DNA of 15,323 nt, taken from positions 1 to 15,323 of the forward strand of contig DXXH01000053.1 in the NCBI GenBank assembly GCA_019416395.1. Direction: 5' to 3'. This stretch comes from Clostridiales bacterium. GTDB taxonomy: Bacteria; Bacillota; Clostridia; Oscillospirales; Acutalibacteraceae. A model generated the notes under the pieces. It worked only from the letters and a program-made list of their open reading frames with translations. It was not told the origin of the DNA and searched no databases. Within the stretch, counting starts at the first letter, position 1. Each line of letters opens with the position of its first letter. The translations under genes and the position numbers were made by a program. Shown here piece by piece: positions 14,260-15,323 of the stretch.

Positions 14260-14892
14260 TTAATTTTGTTTTCCGTACATTTGGGCTTTATACCGGAAGG
14301 TAGCCAAAGGCATACCGCATTCTTTCGCGGCAGCGGTACCTGTGATTTTTCCCGTTTTCCAACGCTGACAGACACTGTGAAAGTTATCCGGTAAGGGAAG
14401 TGGCGGGCGTCCAAACCGAACGCCTTTTGCTTTTGCCGCTGCGATCCCTTCCGCCTGCCGCTTTCGAATATTCTCCCGTTCACTCTGTGCCACAAAGGAG
14501 AGAATTTGCAGTACTAAGTCTGCGATGAAGGTACCCATAAGGTCTTTGCCTCTGCGGGTATCCAGCAAAGGCATATCCAGGACACAGATATCCACGCCTT
14601 TTTCCTTGGTCAAAAGCCGCCATTGGTTTTGGACTTCCTCATAGTTGCGTCCCAGCCGGTCGATGCTCAAGATATAGAGCAGGTCGCCCAGCTTTAATTT
14701 TTTTACCAGGCGCTTGTACTGTGGACGATTAAAGTCCTTACCGCTCTGTTTATCCATATAAATTTGGGATAACCGCAGGCCTTGCTCTTGCATAGCAATC
14801 AGTTGGCGGTCCTCATTTTGATCGCTGCTGGATACCCGAAGGTATCCGTATTGCTTGGTGATGATATCAATCCTCCCTTGCAAAAGTACCAC
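14260..14892 (-). CDS. Serine recombinase (Tn3 resolvase/DNA invertase family)
   Basis: A 210-residue small serine recombinase. The catalytic domain has the nucleophile Ser 21 in YLRVSSSDQ, the arginines of SIDRLGR (R79, R82), and the SEREN segment at the start of the long E helix (137-141). A C-terminal helix-turn-helix (about 185-205, GTAAAKECGM) follows GRPPLPLP. The length and order are normal, and it looks intact. It would cut and rejoin DNA at short dyad sites, as a resolvase or invertase. No transposase is seen in the window. The GTG at 14892 is the only usual start before the conserved core. However, the best ribosome site, GGGAGG (14872-14877), lies inside the frame and points to an ATC or ATT codon at 14862-14871. 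The N-terminus is therefore uncertain. Confidence 0.92.
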   Translation of the reverse strand: MVLLQGRIDIITKQYGYLRVSSSDQNEDRQLIAMQEQGLRLSQIYMDKQSGKDFNRPQYKRLVKKLKLGDLLYILSIDRLGRNYEEVQNQWRLLTKEKGVDICVLDMPLLDTRRGKDLMGTFIADLVLQILSFVAQSERENIRKRQAEGIAAAKAKGVRFGRPPLPLPDNFHSVCQRWKTGKITGTAAAKECGMPLATFRYKAQMYGKQN

Positions 14893-15001
14893 CGGATCCG
14901 GCTTTCCACCATGGGTAAGGATTTGAAACTTAAGCCACGGAAAAGCCGGAGGGCTTGGGGAAGCCCAGGTCCTCTTATTCGGTTAATCAATCTCCTTAAA
15001 C
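14893..15001 (-). other. Structured, probably non-coding leader of the recombinase gene
   Basis: This stretch holds a perfect hairpin GGGCTT (14951-14956) with AAGCCC (14961-14966), the palindrome CCGGATCCGG (14892-14901), and a longer-range pair CCGGCTTTCC / GGAAAAGCCGG flanking it. A TAAGGAG ribosome-like site lies near 14992-14998, followed by TTG and a 63-codon frame that overlaps the recombinase out of frame. I regard that frame as doubtful. Tn3-type resolvases often bind sites just upstream of their own gene. Confidence 0.35.
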
Positions 15002-15034
15002 TTAGCTGACGTGCAATGGGATCTATCTCAAATA

Positions 15035-15262
15035 TTACTTATCTTCTTGGGTAGTGACGTACTTGGATTTCCATTCCCCCTTTCTTTCGATGGAAGTACC
15101 CTTGACTTTGCGGATTTTTCGTATCTTACCATTCAACTTCACTTCAGCGCAAATTTTATCTGATTGGAATAAGCCCATACAGCAATCCTGAAACGGGCTC
15201 CATTGCAGGATTTCCTCGCAAAACTGCGGTTTCATTCTCGCCAGGACTGATCGAACCATCAT
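15035..15262 (-). CDS. Small hypothetical protein
   Basis: A 75-residue (or 74, from the second ATG) basic, soluble protein with four Cys (residues 15, 27, 28, 38 counted from the first ATG) and a Lys/Arg-rich second half. AGAGG lies shortly before the paired ATGs. It sits between the recombinase gene and a terminator coming from the right (15286-15323), all on the minus strand. I recognise no family. The Cys spacing is not a clear metal site. It may be a real small gene or a remnant associated with the recombinase. Confidence 0.4.
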   Translation of the reverse strand: MMVRSVLARMKPQFCEEILQWSPFQDCCMGLFQSDKICAEVKLNGKIRKIRKVKGTSIERKGEWKSKYVTTQEDK

Positions 15263-15285
15263 TTTCCTCTTGCAAAAACTACTCC

Positions 15286-15323
15286 ATAGAAAAAGGCCGG
15301 AATCGATTGCGTTCGATTCCGGC
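15286..15323 (-). terminator. Rho-independent terminator of a gene beyond the right edge
   Basis: GCCGGAATCGA (15296-15306) pairs perfectly with TCGATTCCGGC (15313-15323) around a 6-base loop, and CTTTTTCTAT follows on the minus strand. The gene it ends lies outside the window, on the minus strand. Confidence 0.85.

Noticed and set aside
14799..14990. A 63-codon frame starting TTG at 14990 with TAAGGAG just upstream, overlapping the recombinase start
   Set aside because: The spacing to the TTG is only one base, the protein is low in structure, and it overlaps the conserved recombinase core out of frame.
1..15323. CRISPR array, tRNA, rRNA or prophage genes
   Set aside because: No regularly spaced repeats, no tRNA-like cloverleaf and no rRNA or phage structural genes were seen.

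Overview
The window looks like a chromosomal segment of a gut-type Clostridia (Bacillota), probably Oscillospirales. The grounds are clear Shine-Dalgarno sites, TATAAT-type promoters, a MoxR/DUF58/DUF4129 operon, a secreted protein with three S-layer homology (SLH) domains after a Gly/Ser linker, and a Tn3-type serine recombinase. The organism is inferred from gene content and style, not from a marker gene.

Layout. (1) 2-115 is the 3' end of a + strand gene of unknown identity, followed by a terminator (157-193). (2) 192-3419, minus strand, is a tight operon moxR-like ATPase > DUF58 > DUF4129 membrane protein, with its own extended -10 promoter. (3) 3736-10213 is the most interesting region. 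It holds a sugar isomerase/epimerase-type TIM barrel (-), a Gfo/Idh/MocA oxidoreductase (-), a divergent AraC-family regulator fused to a GH39-like domain (+, broken by a frameshift in a run of seven G), and a convergent two-gene operon (-) encoding the beta (DUF6379) and alpha (TIM barrel) subunits of a C-glycoside deglycosidase. (4) 10582-14040 (-) is a large SLH-domain surface protein. (5) 14260-15323 holds a serine recombinase (-) with a repeat cluster downstream, a small Cys-containing ORF (-), and the terminator of a minus-strand gene beyond the right edge.

How the genes may work together. In characterised C-glycoside degraders (the Dgp system of strain PUE, the Dfg system of Eubacterium cellulosolvens), a Gfo/Idh/MocA enzyme oxidises C3 of the C-linked sugar. 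A two-subunit, metal-dependent enzyme (TIM-barrel alpha plus small beta) then cleaves the C-C bond. The same three families occur here around one AraC-type regulator, with a second TIM-barrel enzyme that could act on the released keto sugar. The promoters of the oxidoreductase and of the deglycosidase operon each have a consensus -10, a poor -35 and an A/T-rich inverted repeat over the -35 region. That pattern suggests activator control, possibly by the regulator. The natural substrate (plant C-glycoside or another 3-keto-glycoside route) cannot be told from sequence.
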